Assembly: GCA_026225945.1 (NCBI GenBank)
Contig: JAMJFZ010001228.1
Span: forward strand, 2,239,001 to 2,303,000
Source of the DNA: Cricetomys ansorgei
Lineage: Eukaryota > Chordata > Mammalia > Rodentia > Nesomyidae
Reading direction: 5' to 3'
DNA: 64,000 nucleotides
Notes under the pieces: model-generated
What the model saw: only the letters and a program-made list of their open reading frames with translations
What the model was told of the DNA's origin: nothing
The model's database searches: none
Program-made: the position numbers and the translations under genes
Shown here: positions 45,081 through 56,658 of the stretch, one piece after another
Layout: the number at the start of each line of letters is the position of its first letter
Position numbering within the stretch: the first letter of the stretch is position 1

Positions 45081-45744
45081 AGCTGTTTTGTAAGATGGCA
45101 TCTAGAAGCTTCTAGAGGTCATATCCCCTCTCCTTGAAAAGACTTTAAACACAGAGCCACACCTAAGAAAACTAGTAAATTGGTCTTGCAGGTAGGTAGA
45201 CATCCAGCAGGTCATTGGTTGTCCTATAACTATGAAAGAAGGTAAGAATCAGATGGTAAATAAACCCAAATTTGTACCACAGTGTGCCTACCTCCCTTTC
45301 TCTTTGGAAACTTTTGATTGATTTCTCGGTTGTTTTCACCTTGTTCAAAACTCTGTGCTCACGTTATTGCTCGGTGAAGGGAGAACTGGAGAGCCTTTGC
45401 AGCTCTGTGTGCATCCCTGAAGCACTTTCTCTTCTTGTCTCTTTAATGGTCCCTCAGGGGTCTGGTACAGTACAGAGGAAAGCAGGGTCCTTTAGGTCAG
45501 ACACCAAAAAATAGCTACACAAATCCAAGTAATGGCTGGTAAACACATCCATCTACTGCAGTCCAGGTAGATTACCAGGCAGATGAGCTGCCTGAACAGT
45601 GTGCCCCAGAGATTTCATGAGGCAGGAAGCCACACTGGGGTTTCCGGAGAGTCCACAGGGTCATATTCTGCTAAATACCTCCTGGTTCCTATAGGACTCT
45701 AAAAGTGCTTCAAAAGGACAAAGGCTTCTCTTCAATTATGCGCA
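45081..45744. other. Intron, nothing recognised
   Basis: Unassigned sequence; no exon. Confidence 0.5.
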
Positions 45745-45955
45745 TTACTGGACCAAGGATATAGCTTAGTGGGTAGACTGCTTACCTAGTGTAACTCCTT
45801 TCCATCCCCAGTGCTACATAAAGTGACTTGGTGGCACAGGATTTGTGACCCAAGCAGGCAGGAAGGGAGCAGGAAGATGAGAAGCTCAAGGTTTTTCATG
45901 AATACTTACAATGCTTTCGTCCAGTGTGGGCAACATGAGACTATCTCATAAAGAA
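45745..45955 (+). mobile_element. B4 SINE (ID plus B1)
   Basis: ggatatagcttagtgggtag head, catccccagtgctacataaa, then a diverged B1 part ending gggcaacatgagactatctc. Confidence 0.7.
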
Positions 45956-46091
45956 GATAATATTTGGAAATAAATGCAACCCACATGCAAATGAGAAAAT
46001 TAATTTCAAAGACAGATGTAGTTGACATAGATTATGTGACAGAAATTGTCAGTGATTCTCTCTCTCCTTTTTCTTTATCCCCTCTCAAACA

Positions 46092-46092
<1 letters not shown>

Positions 46093-46125
<33 letters not shown>
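46093..46125. repeat. (CA)n microsatellite
   Basis: Uninterrupted CA followed by tcacattcactcac. Confidence 0.97.
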
Positions 46126-46129
<4 letters not shown>

Positions 46130-46130
<1 letters not shown>

Positions 46131-47285
46131 TTCACTCACAATGCATTCATAATTTAAAAATATTATTAAACTGTAAAAATACAGGGAGCAATGCAGGGGA
46201 TCAGCAGCCAACATTGGAACTTCAGGTTAGGAGTCAGCAAACTGTTGAGCAAGACAGTAAGTTTTTACCTTGGCCTCCTGGGGGATTGTCTCCCGAATGC
46301 CATTTGCTACTGCTGGGCTTTATCATGCTTGTTCCTACCATGATTTCCTTGACTCTCTCGTGGTTTGAAAGTTCTGTGGGGGTCTCTAACCCCTCACTGG
46401 GCAGTGTTGCTGGCACACATAACAATGGTGATGATTTTCTCTCAAGCAATGCCTCTTGGGCAAGGCAGTGCCACTCTTTTGAATTGGTGACTGTACTGAA
46501 ACTCCAGAGAGAATAACTAAAAAACATGTAAAGCTAAGAACAGTAGGTGTTTTTCACGTATAGTTACAGGATTAAATTAGTATGTATTGCCAGCTGCCTT
46601 AGAATCAGTAACTTAAGAAGAAAACATATTTTTGCCAGGGACTTGTTTGGTCAGGGTTAGGAAAGCTAGAACAACAACAACAAAAAAAAAACCTTAATTT
46701 CTAGGGCCCAGAGTTTCACCTATGAGGAACAGACCCATAATCGAGTAATAACAAATGAGTTTTAGTGCCCATTGTTAGGCTTGAACTTCTTTGACCACAA
46801 ATAAAATCAACTCTTTCCTCGTCTCTATTATCAAAAGTTTACTTATGAGTATGCCTTGGGGATATAGAACTGTGCAGCAGACTTTCCTTTTACCTAAAAA
46901 TAGCAAAAAGATCTCGATTTAAAGTTTTCTAGTTATAATAAACTGATTTCACTGTGTTAACAAAAGAATTGTGTACGTGAGGATACTGTGACACGTACTT
47001 GTTCCCTAGCAACCCACCAGCTACAATAGAAGCTGGCTGTGAAATTAGTTGACTTGCTTAAACTCTGTTAATTTTTAATAGAAAAACTATTGCTTTTAGG
47101 ATATAGATGTATTGTAGGAAAACTATATGTGGAAAATCAGGTGTTCAGGTGTGGGTTTTAAGATAACTCATTTTAAAAAAATATATAGAACTTATAATAA
47201 CTGAAATGTAAAACCTGTAATCATTATGTAACATTTAAGTTTATGATTAAGATGTGATTATACTATGACCTTTCCCCATGAGGGG
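46130..47285. other. Intron, nothing recognised
   Basis: A/T-rich unassigned sequence with small A-rich repeats near 46670-46692. Confidence 0.5.
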
Positions 47286-47324
47286 CTTTGTCAAAAAAAA
47301 AAAATATGTAAGATACATGGGAAA

Positions 47325-47490
47325 ACAGACAGACAGAGGAGTAGAAAAAGAGGGAGTAGAAGGAGGAACAGAAGGAAAGGAAGAGTAGAAAAGTAGTAAG
47401 AGTAGCAATAGGAACAATAGAGGAACAGAAGAGCAGGAGTAGAAGTGGAAACAGAAGAAGGAACAGTAGGTGGGAACAGAAGGAATACAG
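47325..47490. repeat. Purine-rich degenerate repeat
   Basis: Repeated gagtagaa/gaacagaagg-like words (aggagtagaagtggaaacag) nearly free of pyrimidines; irregular period. Confidence 0.85.
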
Positions 47491-47641
47491 AGAGAAGTTT
47501 GTCCCACCCATAAGAGGTGTGGTTTTATTCATATCATTTCCTCCACTCTGCCCCACCATTATGGGTTGCTGAACTCCTACCGGAGAAGGACTCACAGCAT
47601 AAAAACAATTATATCATCCACCTATGATTTCATGCAAGGAT

Positions 47642-47643
<2 letters not shown>

Positions 47644-47692
<49 letters not shown>
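47644..47692. repeat. (GT)n microsatellite
   Basis: 49 bases of uninterrupted GT adjoining a reversed SINE. Confidence 0.98.
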
Positions 47693-47694
<2 letters not shown>

Positions 47695-47846
47695 CGTGCA
47701 TGTAAGTGCAGTGCCCTAGGAAGAAGGTATTGAATCTCTTAGAGCTAGAGTTACAGGTTGTGAGTTGACCAGCATGGGTTCTGGGAACTGAACTTGGGTC
47801 TCTGAAAGAGCACCTACTCTTAACTGCTGAGCCATCTCTATAGCCC
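47693..47846 (-). mobile_element. B2/B3-type SINE
   Basis: Reversed: agctagagttacaggttgtg, gggttctgggaactgaactt, cttaactgctgagccatctc. Confidence 0.85.
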
Positions 47847-48027
47847 TGCATGATTCAGTTTTAGGATGTGTTGTTGTTTATGACACAGAATTATCTCTTC
47901 CATTGCTTGAGTTCTAGCAGCCCAGCAACACTGACAGTAAGCCAAGGATTTTGTTCCCATAGTCAAGTTATTTTCTGTCACGTGTTCCTGTGTTTTCTTA
48001 ATCAAGTATTCAGTTTCTCTCTTGATC

Positions 48028-48355
48028 CTCAGTTGGTGAAGTGCTTGCCACACAAACATGAGGAGCTCGGTTCAATTCCCAGAATCCACATTAGGGAAAA
48101 AAAAAAAGCTGGGCATAGTGGCCTACACTTTTTTCTGCTATCTCAGAGCTGGGAAACACAGACAAGGCCAATTCCTGGACTTACTGGCGGGTCAGCCTAG
48201 CCTAAACACAGGCTCCAGGTTTACAGAGAGATCAGTCTCAAAAGTACAGTAGAAAGATATACAGCACCTGAAAAACAACACCAAATGTGTCCACTCCCCC
48301 CACACTCACACTCATACATATGTGCACCTCTACACACACACGTGCCCACACGCAT
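48028..48355 (+). mobile_element. RSINE1-type SINE
   Basis: cctcagttggtgaagtgctt, agctgggcatagtggcctac, gtcagcctagcctaaacaca, CA-rich end. Confidence 0.7.
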
Positions 48356-49128
48356 CACAGAACATGTTCTCCTTTTAATCAGTAGCACTAAAGTAACATT
48401 AGCATTTTTCACTGCCATTTATACTTCCAAATCATAGCCTTCGGCTGCTCAGTGAAGATAAAGTCAGTAACCCAGACTGTGTGTTTGTCATCATCAAGTC
48501 AGTTACATTATGGAATGTGAAACTCTTCTAGATTCTCCAGCAATATTTTTCCACTAGTACCAAAGTTGGAAGAAATAAATTTTCCCTGGAGTTAACTTTC
48601 CTCCCTATGGACCATCCTGGCTTACCTTGAGGTTTGTAGAGAATCCAATTACTTGCTTGGTGCTTTTTCTTTCACAGTGTAGAGTGAGGCTGGCATATGA
48701 TATATTCCAGTTTTTGAGTCATTCATATAGAAGTACTAAACAGTTTGTTTAGTAGCTTGAAAGAGCCTCATGCTCCCACATATTTCCCTGTCAGGGAGAT
48801 GCCATTTGACTATCTGTGCCACCTCTTGCAGCAATGGCCTGTAGTTTCAGTCCCTAAAAAGCGCTGTATACACCTATAGGCATTCACATATAACCAGTAC
48901 TTAAAACCCAGTGTCATATGCTCAGTGGGCAACCATGTTTAGGAATAAGAAGACACTTCATCCCAAATTAGATGACTACAAAGTGACAGAGCCTATATGT
49001 GCTCTTACCCCTAAGCCATTGTGTCTACTTGTTCCCATTCAGTAACTTATTGGCTCTTCACACAGATATCAATAGGGCTGCAAGATATGTGATGAAAGCC
49101 AACCCATAGACTGAAATCCAGTGATGAT
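48356..49128. other. Intron, nothing recognised
   Basis: Unassigned sequence. Confidence 0.5.
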
Positions 49129-49528
49129 TGTGCTGGTTAGTTTTATCTGTGAGCTTGGTCCAAGCTAAAGTCACCTGGGAAGAGAATTATCTAGATTAGG
49201 GCCAGTATAGGCTTGTATGAGAGGGATTGTTTTAATTAATGATTGATGTAGGAAGACCCAGCATACTATGGGCAGCACCATTCCCTAGGCTGAGCCCTGG
49301 AATGTGTAAGAGTAAAAGAAAGATAGTCCAGTATAAGTAGCAACAGACAGGTGTTCTGGATACATTCATCTCTCTCTGCTCTTGACTGTAGACATGATAT
49401 GACTGTCTGTCTCTTTCCTCACAATAATAGACTATAATCTGGAATCATAGGCCACATAAACCCCTTTGTCCTCCCAGTGGCCTTGTATCAGGATACATTA
49501 TCACAACAACAGAAATAAAACTAAAACA
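49129..49528 (+). mobile_element. Solo LTR, ERVL/MaLR-type
   Basis: tgtgctggttagttttatct start, ttaattaatgattgatgtag, cactatgggcagcacc-like middle, a cacataaaccccttt A-signal region, and aacagaaataaaactaaaac at the end. Confidence 0.85.
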
Positions 49529-49794
49529 CCTAATTATGGTCACAGAGAATAAAACAAAAGGTCAAAGTAGCCGATGGGCATTGGGAAAAATCTAGAAATA
49601 TTGCTGTGTTCCCTAGGCAAAGCATTTGGGGTCTGCTACATGTTGAGTCACATTATAAATTAGGAAGTGAGCTGTCTCAGAATGGATCTTACTTTGGACC
49701 TTAAAATTCTACAACTTGCTGTCAACTAGTTTCAGAGATGTCTCCATTCACTGTAATTACATAGTCTATTCTGCCATCACATGGATTAAGAATG

Positions 49795-50112
49795 GCTTAA
49801 TTTGGTCCTTTTTTAAAGTGCTTATCTCTACAAGCATGAAGACCTGAATTTGTTTCCCAAAACCCATGAAAAAAGCCCAGTGTGGTGGCGTATACTTGCA
49901 ATTCCTGAACTGGAGAGATGAAAGCAGAGATGGGTGGGTCTCTGAGGCCGCTAGTCCAGCCATCCTAACCCACCTGGTGAGGTCCAGGCCAGTGAGGGTT
50001 GCTGTCTCAAATTCAAATGCGGGACATTTGAGTATGTCCCGAGGCATAATACCCAGAACTGTCTTCTGATCTACACACACACAGGCACACATGAGCACCA
50101 CACGCACACAGC
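49795..50112 (+). mobile_element. RSINE1 SINE, 5' eroded
   Basis: aagcatgaagacctgaattt, agtgtggtggcgtatacttg, ccagccatcctaacccacct, gtgaggtccaggccagtgag. Confidence 0.75.
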
Positions 50113-50500
50113 CATGGCAGCATAGCATGGGGATTTATGTTAAAGCATCATTGTTCTCTTAGCCACACAGAACACAGTGTTTCCTCTCATCCTGAGTCAG
50201 CCACGTGTTAATGCTATGTGCCTGACCTTTCCGGAACATGATTAAGTCTCTTCATTACACTGGGGTGTGACCAACCTTTCCAAGGAAGAACATTTCTCCG
50301 TATAGAAGCTTTAGAAACCTTGGCAGAGAAGAGGACATCACTGAAAACCCTTATGTGGGTCATGATTTCTAGAAGAGATTGGTGAGCCTGGACTAAAGAG
50401 CAAATGACATATCTGAGATATTGAAAAGGCAATTTTATGTGATGCCTCAGTTTACCACAGATGCCTCAGATGTGGAAACCAAAAGCTGTTTTGTGCATAA
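50113..50500. other. Intron, nothing recognised
   Basis: Unassigned sequence. Confidence 0.5.
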
Positions 50501-50502
50501 TT

Positions 50503-50605
50503 CACTCTCTCTACCTCTCTCTCTGTCTTTCTCTGTCTCTGTCTATCTCTATCTCTCTCTGTTTTTCTCTCTTTCTCTCTCTCGCTGTGTCTGTGTGTGT
50601 GTGTA
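50503..50605. repeat. CT-rich low-complexity tract ending in GT
   Basis: Irregular tctctctgtct repeats then tgtgtgtgtg. Confidence 0.93.
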
Positions 50606-50847
50606 GGACAAAGGTCGACCTCAGCTGTCATTCCTCAGAGCTGTGCATCTTGTGTTTGTTGAGACAAGGTATCTCACTGGCTAAACTGATGCTCAGAGAG
50701 CCCCAAGCAATTAGCCTACCTCCACTTCCACAGTGCTGGGGTTACAGGCACTTGCCACCATGCCTATCCTCTTTACATGGCATCAAACTTGGGTCCTTGT
50801 GGTTGCATGGCAAGTGCTTTACTAACTGAGCCATTTCCCCATCCCTG
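50606..50847 (-). mobile_element. RSINE1 SINE
   Basis: Reversed: ggtcgacctcagctgtcatt, gagacaaggtatctcactgg, cagtgctggggttacaggca, tactaactgagccatttccc. Confidence 0.85.
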
Positions 50848-51298
50848 TTTCTGTTTTCTCTCTGATGAAACACACAACAGTTTTCAACAACGTACATGTG
50901 TGAACGTCTGTGACATAAGGGTACCAAAAGGAGTCAGATGGTCCAGCCTCCTCCTCTAGTGACAACACTGGGCTCTGGCATCTGAACAGTGTAGAGCCAT
51001 TTAGCTCCGACAGCTTTGCTAGGGAGCTGTTCTCAGTCTCAGCCTCAGTGCTCTGAACTGACAGGATCTTAACCCTTGCTCTCCTACTCAGCATAGGTAC
51101 TGATATATCACATAGTGCTTTATGGCAGCTGAGCACAGAGACAGCAGACAGACATCTGCAGCCCTCTGCCCAGATAGACCAGAACTGGTCAAGGAGGGTT
51201 GTTTTGTTGTCTCAGTTCCCTTGAGTTGTCTTTATGTGTGTGTACATGGCCTATATGTGTATCTTATTGAGCTTGGAGGTAACAGAATAGAATGACAA
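50848..51298. other. Intron, nothing recognised
   Basis: Unassigned sequence. Confidence 0.5.
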
Positions 51299-51661
51299 TG
51301 TGATGCTCAGTCTTGATCATCAGCTTGAATCACCTAGGGTGAAAACCTCTGGGCAAGCCTGGAGGGAATGTTTACATTGGTTTACTTGAGGAGGGAAGTT
51401 CTACCCTAAATGTGAGCAGCACCATCCCATGGGCTGGGGTCCTCAACTGAATAAAATAGAGAAAGTGATCTGAACACCAGCATTTTCCTCTTTGCTGCCC
51501 GACTGTGTATGCAGTGTGACCCTCTTGCTGCCCCACACTCCTGCCACCAAGCCTCCACCATGATGGACAGTACCTTCAAACTGTGAGCCAGAATAAACTC
51601 GAATTCCCCTAAGTTGCTTCTTGTTGGGTATTCTTTCCAGCAATTTAAATAGCTGCCCACA
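51299..51661 (+). mobile_element. Solo LTR, MaLR-type
   Basis: Starts tgtgatgctcagtcttgatc; contains gagcagcaccatcccatggg, caccatgatggacagtacct and gagccagaataaactcgaat (AATAAA); ends near agctgcccaca. Confidence 0.8.
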
Positions 51662-51937
51662 GTTTATGTGAGCATTATTAAATCATTAAAGACCACACAA
51701 ACAGTTCTTTCTTATCTACAAACATTCAGACTTGCTCAGTTTCTGTCAGTGATTGAAGATAAATACCACAGTCCTACATTTCTTCCCCTCACCATGTGCT
51801 GAGCTGGACGAGCCAATGGTTATCAATCAAACTGTGCCCAGACTCCATGTTTGTGTTCCCACTAATTAACCTTGACCAGTCCTTGGATGATAAAAGTGGC
51901 CACAGAAATTCAGGTGTTTGTATAAATACTTTCCACA

Positions 51938-52090
51938 GAGGTTGGCCAGATGACTCAGTGGGTAAAGACACTTGCTATCAAGTCTGATGACCTAAGTTCA
52001 GTTCCTAGGACCCACTTATTGGAAGGAGAGAAGCAACTCCCATGAATTGTCCTTTGACCTGCATATATATCCTGTACATACACTCCTCCA
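51938..52090 (+). mobile_element. B3-type SINE
   Basis: ggttggccagatgactcagt, gtctgatgacctaagttcag, ctaggacccacttattggaa, gaattgtcctttgacctgca. Confidence 0.8.
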
Positions 52091-52840
52091 AAAACAATGA
52101 AAAAAAATACCTCAGCAGAAGATATCCTAATTTCTATTATCTTACCCACCTGAAGAACCGTCTGGATTTGCACTTGTGTTGCTGAGAAATCTCAGTTCTC
52201 TGGCTGTTAGCTCCCCTTTTTCCTTAGGAACCCCACACCTCTCTGTTTGTGTTTCCTTTTGCCTCCTGCAAGTCAAAATGCTTGTGTTTTCCCAGCCAAT
52301 GGGCACTATTAATATTTATCTACCCCACAGTCAGGTTTTATTAATTACTTAATTAGTAGTAGTGAAAACAATTAGTGTTGGGAGCAGAGAGTGTTATGTG
52401 CATGCTGACAACAGAAATTAGCATAAGTGATAAGCAGAGGTTGAATGCTTTGAAAAATGGTGGAGTACTCGTGTACAGAATGCACACTGCTGCTTCTGCC
52501 CTCTGCATTGTCTTCTTAGGGTCTTCATCCCAAGTATGCCTCTGGGGACACAGAGTAGCTAAAAACATTCTATGCATCGGTTTCCCACATTTAACTAGAA
52601 AAGATAAAGAGAGCCATGCTTCAAAAGATTTCTTTACCCCACCCCCCATAAATAGAACCAATGCTGCAGCGTATAATAGTGCCTGCTCATACTAAGTTTC
52701 AGCAGGCCTATATTTCTATTGGCCTCCTTAGGCTGATACAGAACAGGCTTCCAATAACTATCATGTAGGCCAGGTGTGAACTGCATGTGTCTGAGAGAGT
52801 TGTGAACATCACCAAACTCATATCACAATGTCAGGTTAGT
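52091..52840. other. Intron, nothing recognised
   Basis: A/T-rich around 52300-52370, with taattacttaattagtagta. No exon; the 106-codon frame at 52375-52695 is not family-like. Confidence 0.5.
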
Positions 52841-53135
52841 TATGGCTGGAGAGATGGCTCACGAGGTAAGTGCTTGCCTCTCAAATGTGTGCACATGCGG
52901 TCATATGCTCAGAACCCATGTAAAGCTGAACATGGTAGTGTATGCAACTATAATTCTGGCACTTCTATGAGCAATGGAAGGTGGAGAGAAGAGAGTTCCC
53001 AGAAGCCCCAGGGCCAGTTAGAGTCAATAACGAGCAATGAAACCCTGTCTTAAAGGAAGTGGAAAGTGAGGAGCGAAAACCCAGGTTGTCCTCTGACCTC
53101 CCTACACATCTGAGTATGCATGCATCTATATCCAT
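52841..53135 (+). mobile_element. RSINE1 SINE
   Basis: tggctggagagatggctcac, aagctgaacatggtagtgta, aaccctgtcttaaaggaagt, gttgtcctctgacctcccta. Confidence 0.85.
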
Positions 53136-53146
53136 GCATACTCAAT

Positions 53147-53202
53147 ACACACACACACACACACACACAACCTCCATATACATGATGTGGTATGTGTATG
53201 CT

Positions 53203-53249
<47 letters not shown>
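53147..53249. repeat. Two (CA)n microsatellites
   Basis: CA runs at 53147-53169 and 53205-53249 separated by a TG/TA-rich spacer; both lie at the tail of the preceding SINE. Confidence 0.97.
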
Positions 53250-53250
<1 letters not shown>

Positions 53251-54185
53251 ATGCATACTCACACAGAGACATTTAATAACATCTGTTCACCCTGAGTTCC
53301 GGACAGTAATGTTGCCTGTTGGCACTCTCCCTACCTTCCAGGGCCTATGTAAGCCCATCACCATCCATGTTAGAGAGCAGAGATCTACACACTGGACTTG
53401 CTGACAGACCTGAGCTCTCTTCAGCACTTCAGCATGCAGTTACTGGGAGATTTTTAACAGCATCATCACCTCAAAGAACATTTATTACAAACACAATAAA
53501 TAAACACAAGCATCTATTAAGTTCCTACTGTAAGTGCTGCATTAAAAGACAGAGGAAAAAAAAAACAAAAAACCAGTGAAAAAGGCAATGTGCTTGTGTT
53601 GTGGTTTTCCCACTTACGAATATGTCACTTCCCTGACAAGAGAGGTCCATGGCACAGAAGATGAAGGCCACACAGTGTTTTATGCTTAGTGTTGCAGAGT
53701 AGGCAGTGGGGGCTTGATGGAGTCTGAACAAGGGAACAGTTGTGATGGGAGCCAGGTAAGGTGCCCAAGGAGGACCATGTAAACTGGATTTCAGCAAGTA
53801 GGCAAACTGGTCTAGAAAGCAACAGTAGATAGAGCTTGAAATGTAGGGTGAGGCCAGATTTTGAAGAGTCTTGAATTAGAGCTTCATTTTTTGCATCTTG
53901 TCAGAGAGGGTATCACACTGAACTCCCATAAAGACTGCTATCACAGCTTAGAAGGGAGGCAGCCCCGTTTTGGAGTCCCCAAAGTCCCTATTCAGCAGCT
54001 CTCCTGCCTATGAGCTGGGGAAAAGGTCTTGGAGGTACTTGAATTATTTAAAGCAATTGCTCTCAACAGTGTTACAGGAGGAATAACTAACTGTGCCCCC
54101 TCCCTGGGATTGAGACCAAGACAACACTAGTCCACACCTTGGAAGATGGGCAGCTTACAGTGGCCTTTTAAAAGCCTTCACTTGT
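53250..54185. other. Intron with a possible ancient repeat
   Basis: 53475-53915 shows an order (ataaataaacacaagcatct, agttcctactgtaagtgctg, later ggtgaggccagattttgaag) seen in an old mammalian repeat. Family not named. Remainder unassigned. Confidence 0.4.
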
Positions 54186-54395
54186 GGCTGGAGAGATGGT
54201 TCAGTCAGCAGAGTGCTTGCCTTACAAGCATGAGAAACTTAACCCCAGAACACGTGCCAAAGAGGCAGGCAGACTGGTGTACACTTGTAATCCCAGCCCT
54301 GAGGATGTAGGAGCAGAAGGATTCCTAAGCCCTGCTAGCCAGCCTGCCTAGCCTATTAAGCAAGGTCCAAGCCAGTAACACACCTGTCTGAAAGA
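54186..54395 (+). mobile_element. RSINE1 SINE, 3' truncated
   Basis: tggctggagagatggttcag, acacttgtaatcccagccct, ctagccagcctgcctagcct, ending at gtctgaaagaaac before an A-rich stretch. Confidence 0.85.
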
Positions 54396-54457
54396 AACAA
54401 AACAAAAACAGTAAAAAAAACAGTAAAAAAAAAAAAAAAAACAAAACAAAACAAAAC
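54396..54457. repeat. A-rich simple repeat
   Basis: Runs of A separated by cagt and caaaac units. Confidence 0.92.
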
Positions 54458-54617
54458 TCAGATGCAGCTGCTTCTAAAACTATTCCTTGAGCTTCATGAA
54501 CTCTTCTCAGTCTTTGTTTTCATGCCATGTTAGGCAAAGATCTAAGGTTGTTATTCCTCTAGCCAAGATTCCTGGATAGTACTCTAGAAAACTAGGTACA
54601 GAGAGAAGAAGAGAGTG

Positions 54618-54805
54618 GGGGCTGGTGAGGTGACTCAGTGGTTTAAATGTTTGCTGTGCAAGTGTGAGGACATGGGTTTGATCCTTAATACTGTATAAAC
54701 AGGCATAGCTGTGCCTGTAACCCCAGAGCATCACTGGGGGGTGCTGGCAGACATCATGGCTCCAAGATCGGTGAGGTAGCTTATCTCAAAGGAGTAATTT
54801 AAGTA
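54618..54805 (+). mobile_element. RSINE1 SINE, 3' eroded
   Basis: gggggctggtgaggtgactc, gtgaggacatgggtttgatc, gcctgtaaccccagagcatc. Confidence 0.75.
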
Positions 54806-55940
54806 GCGATAGAACAGGACACCCTTTGTTTTGACCTCTGTTGTGGAAGTTTATATTTGGTTATGTATAAAATAATTGTTTATTGCGTCGTTGGGAAAAG
54901 GACTGTCTAGGCCTTGGTATTTTGTATTGTCTGCAGATGTTGGTTTTATGTGTATGTCGGGGGGGGGATGTTTGATTGCTCATGATCTGCACATGCTATC
55001 AGTAGAATGCCTGAGGAGTTCTGAATCAATAAAAACACCTGAGCTGGGAAGCTCAGGGTTCCAATGTCCAGTATGGCACCTGCCATGATGGTTCTTACCT
55101 CTGCTGAGGTCTGGCAAGGATTGCACCAATGAAAATGCCTCCCTGTCTTCCTTGGTGAGCCGCCACAGCAGCGTTCTACAACAGTCCTCCATGAACATAC
55201 ATGCTCACATAGCCACACAAGCACACGCACACAATCCAGGTGGAGGGCATCTAAGTAGCAACATCTGAAGTTGTCTTCTTTCCTTTACACATGATTACAC
55301 ATGTGTTTGTGTTCCTTACATAAATACTTCTGCAAACACATGAAAGCACTTGCATACCCAAACGCACACACATGCACACGTGCACATGTGCATGCACACA
55401 CCCTTCATTCAGAGTTACCCTTTCCCACTAAGTGCATCAGTGACTATGTGAGTCACGGTCCTGAGAATCTCGACTCATTTCCCTAAATGACACTGGAAGG
55501 TTCCATCTAAAGTGCTAGTTCCTTTAGTTCATCAATTCTCTATTCATTGTAAAAATATTGTTGTCCTTGTGCTTTGTGCTTTATGATTGCTTTTACGAAG
55601 ACAGCGAAAAGCATAATATATAGGTAGAAACATAAATTGACTTTATATCACTAAGATTTACCACCTTCAAAAATATCGGACTGCATTAATGCATTTCTGA
55701 TTTCAAGGTACTTTATTTATTTATTTATGTACATTGGTCTTGCCGGAATATAACAATTCCATCAGACAATGGTCTGTGGAAGAAAATGTTATTCGTGACT
55801 TATTTTTCTTGGGCCTTTGAAGAATAGGATGGTATTTTTTTTTCCCTTAATGTGTCTAAAGTATTATATAAAATGGCTATAATATGCAAAGATGACTTTC
55901 AGTCAGATTTTCTTTTTCCTCTTCCATGTGTTTGTTGTAG
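54806..55940. other. Intron upstream of exon C
   Basis: Mostly unassigned; a CA/TG-mixed stretch at 55355-55400. Ends with the exon C acceptor. Confidence 0.5.
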
Positions 55941-56060
55941 GATCTGAGGGAGGAATGTGTAAAGTTGAAAACAAGAGTGTTTGACTTGGAACAACAGAAC
56001 CGAGCTCTCAGCATCCTGTTCCAACAGAGAGTCAGGCCAGCTTCTGATGTGCTCCTCCAG
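55941..56060 (+). CDS. Nckap5: Nckap5 coding exon C (40 codons, coiled coil)
   Basis: This 120-base exon encodes 40 residues beginning DLREECVKLK, with VFDLEQQNRALSILFQQR in the middle and ending RPASDVLLQ. The acceptor is a pyrimidine-rich run ending tttgttgtag before 55941, and the donor after 56060 is gtatgtgt. Phase is 0 at both ends. The LxxxCxxLKxxVFxLxxQNxxLxxLFQQ pattern is a clear coiled coil and is the best-conserved part of the NCKAP5/NCKAP5L family; NCKAP5L has closely matching residues here. The next family exon (expected to begin with Lys-Leu-His-Ser) is not visible before the window ends, so the following intron is at least 7.9 kb. If the intron were retained, the frame would run 30 more codons to a stop at 56151-56153. 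Very confident as an exon; the molecular role of this segment is not established by the sequence. Confidence 0.95.
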
Positions 56061-56306
56061 GTATGTGTGTATTCGGAAAATGGTCCTTGCTATCAAAATG
56101 CTCTCGACAAGAAGTTGCTTACATTCAAAGCTTGCCAGCATCCCCAGGGGTGAGACATACTGCACCAAAATCCCAGTACCTCTCTGTCTCAGGTGGTATC
56201 ATTAAAAGTGAATATCTCTCAAACTCTCAACTTTTGAAAGTTACATCCTTACAAGAAAAAGCTCCAAAGAAGAGCACACTGGCAATGGGAAGATCAGACA
56301 GTGTCC

Positions 56307-56611
56307 TCTGGGCTGCAGAGATGCCACCGTCACAGTCAGTTAAATGCTTGTCTTACAAGTATGAGGATCTGAGTTTTATCCCCAGAACCTACTTTAAACA
56401 GCCAGGTGTCAAGGCAAGTGCTTCTAATCTCAGTGCTGGGGAGGTGCAGACAGGTGGATCTTCGTCCAGCCAGTGTAGCCAAATTGCTAAATTTGTGAGT
56501 TCCAAGTAAAAGTGAAAGACCATGTCTCTAAAAATAAGAAAGACAGTTTCCTAAGGAACAAAACCTAAGTCTGGCCTCTGGCCACCCAAGTGCACATGGA
56601 TACATAATTGA

Positions 56612-56612
<1 letters not shown>
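56307..56612 (+). mobile_element. RSINE1 SINE
   Basis: ctgggctgcagagatgccac, aagtatgaggatctgagttt, tcagtgctggggaggtgcag, ctggcctctggccacccaag. Confidence 0.8.

Positions 56613-56614
<2 letters not shown>

Positions 56615-56656
<42 letters not shown>
56615..56656. repeat. (AC)n microsatellite
   Basis: 42 bases of AC at the tail of an RSINE1. Confidence 0.98.

Positions 56657-56658
<2 letters not shown>

Noticed and set aside
46046..46516. 156-codon + strand open frame
   Set aside because: Contains a poly(Thr-His) stretch from the CA microsatellite; the remainder resembles no protein.
53147..53249. Possible CRISPR-like repeat and spacer pattern from regularly alternating CA blocks
   Set aside because: Simple dinucleotide repeats in a mammalian intron; no conserved direct repeat with unique spacers.
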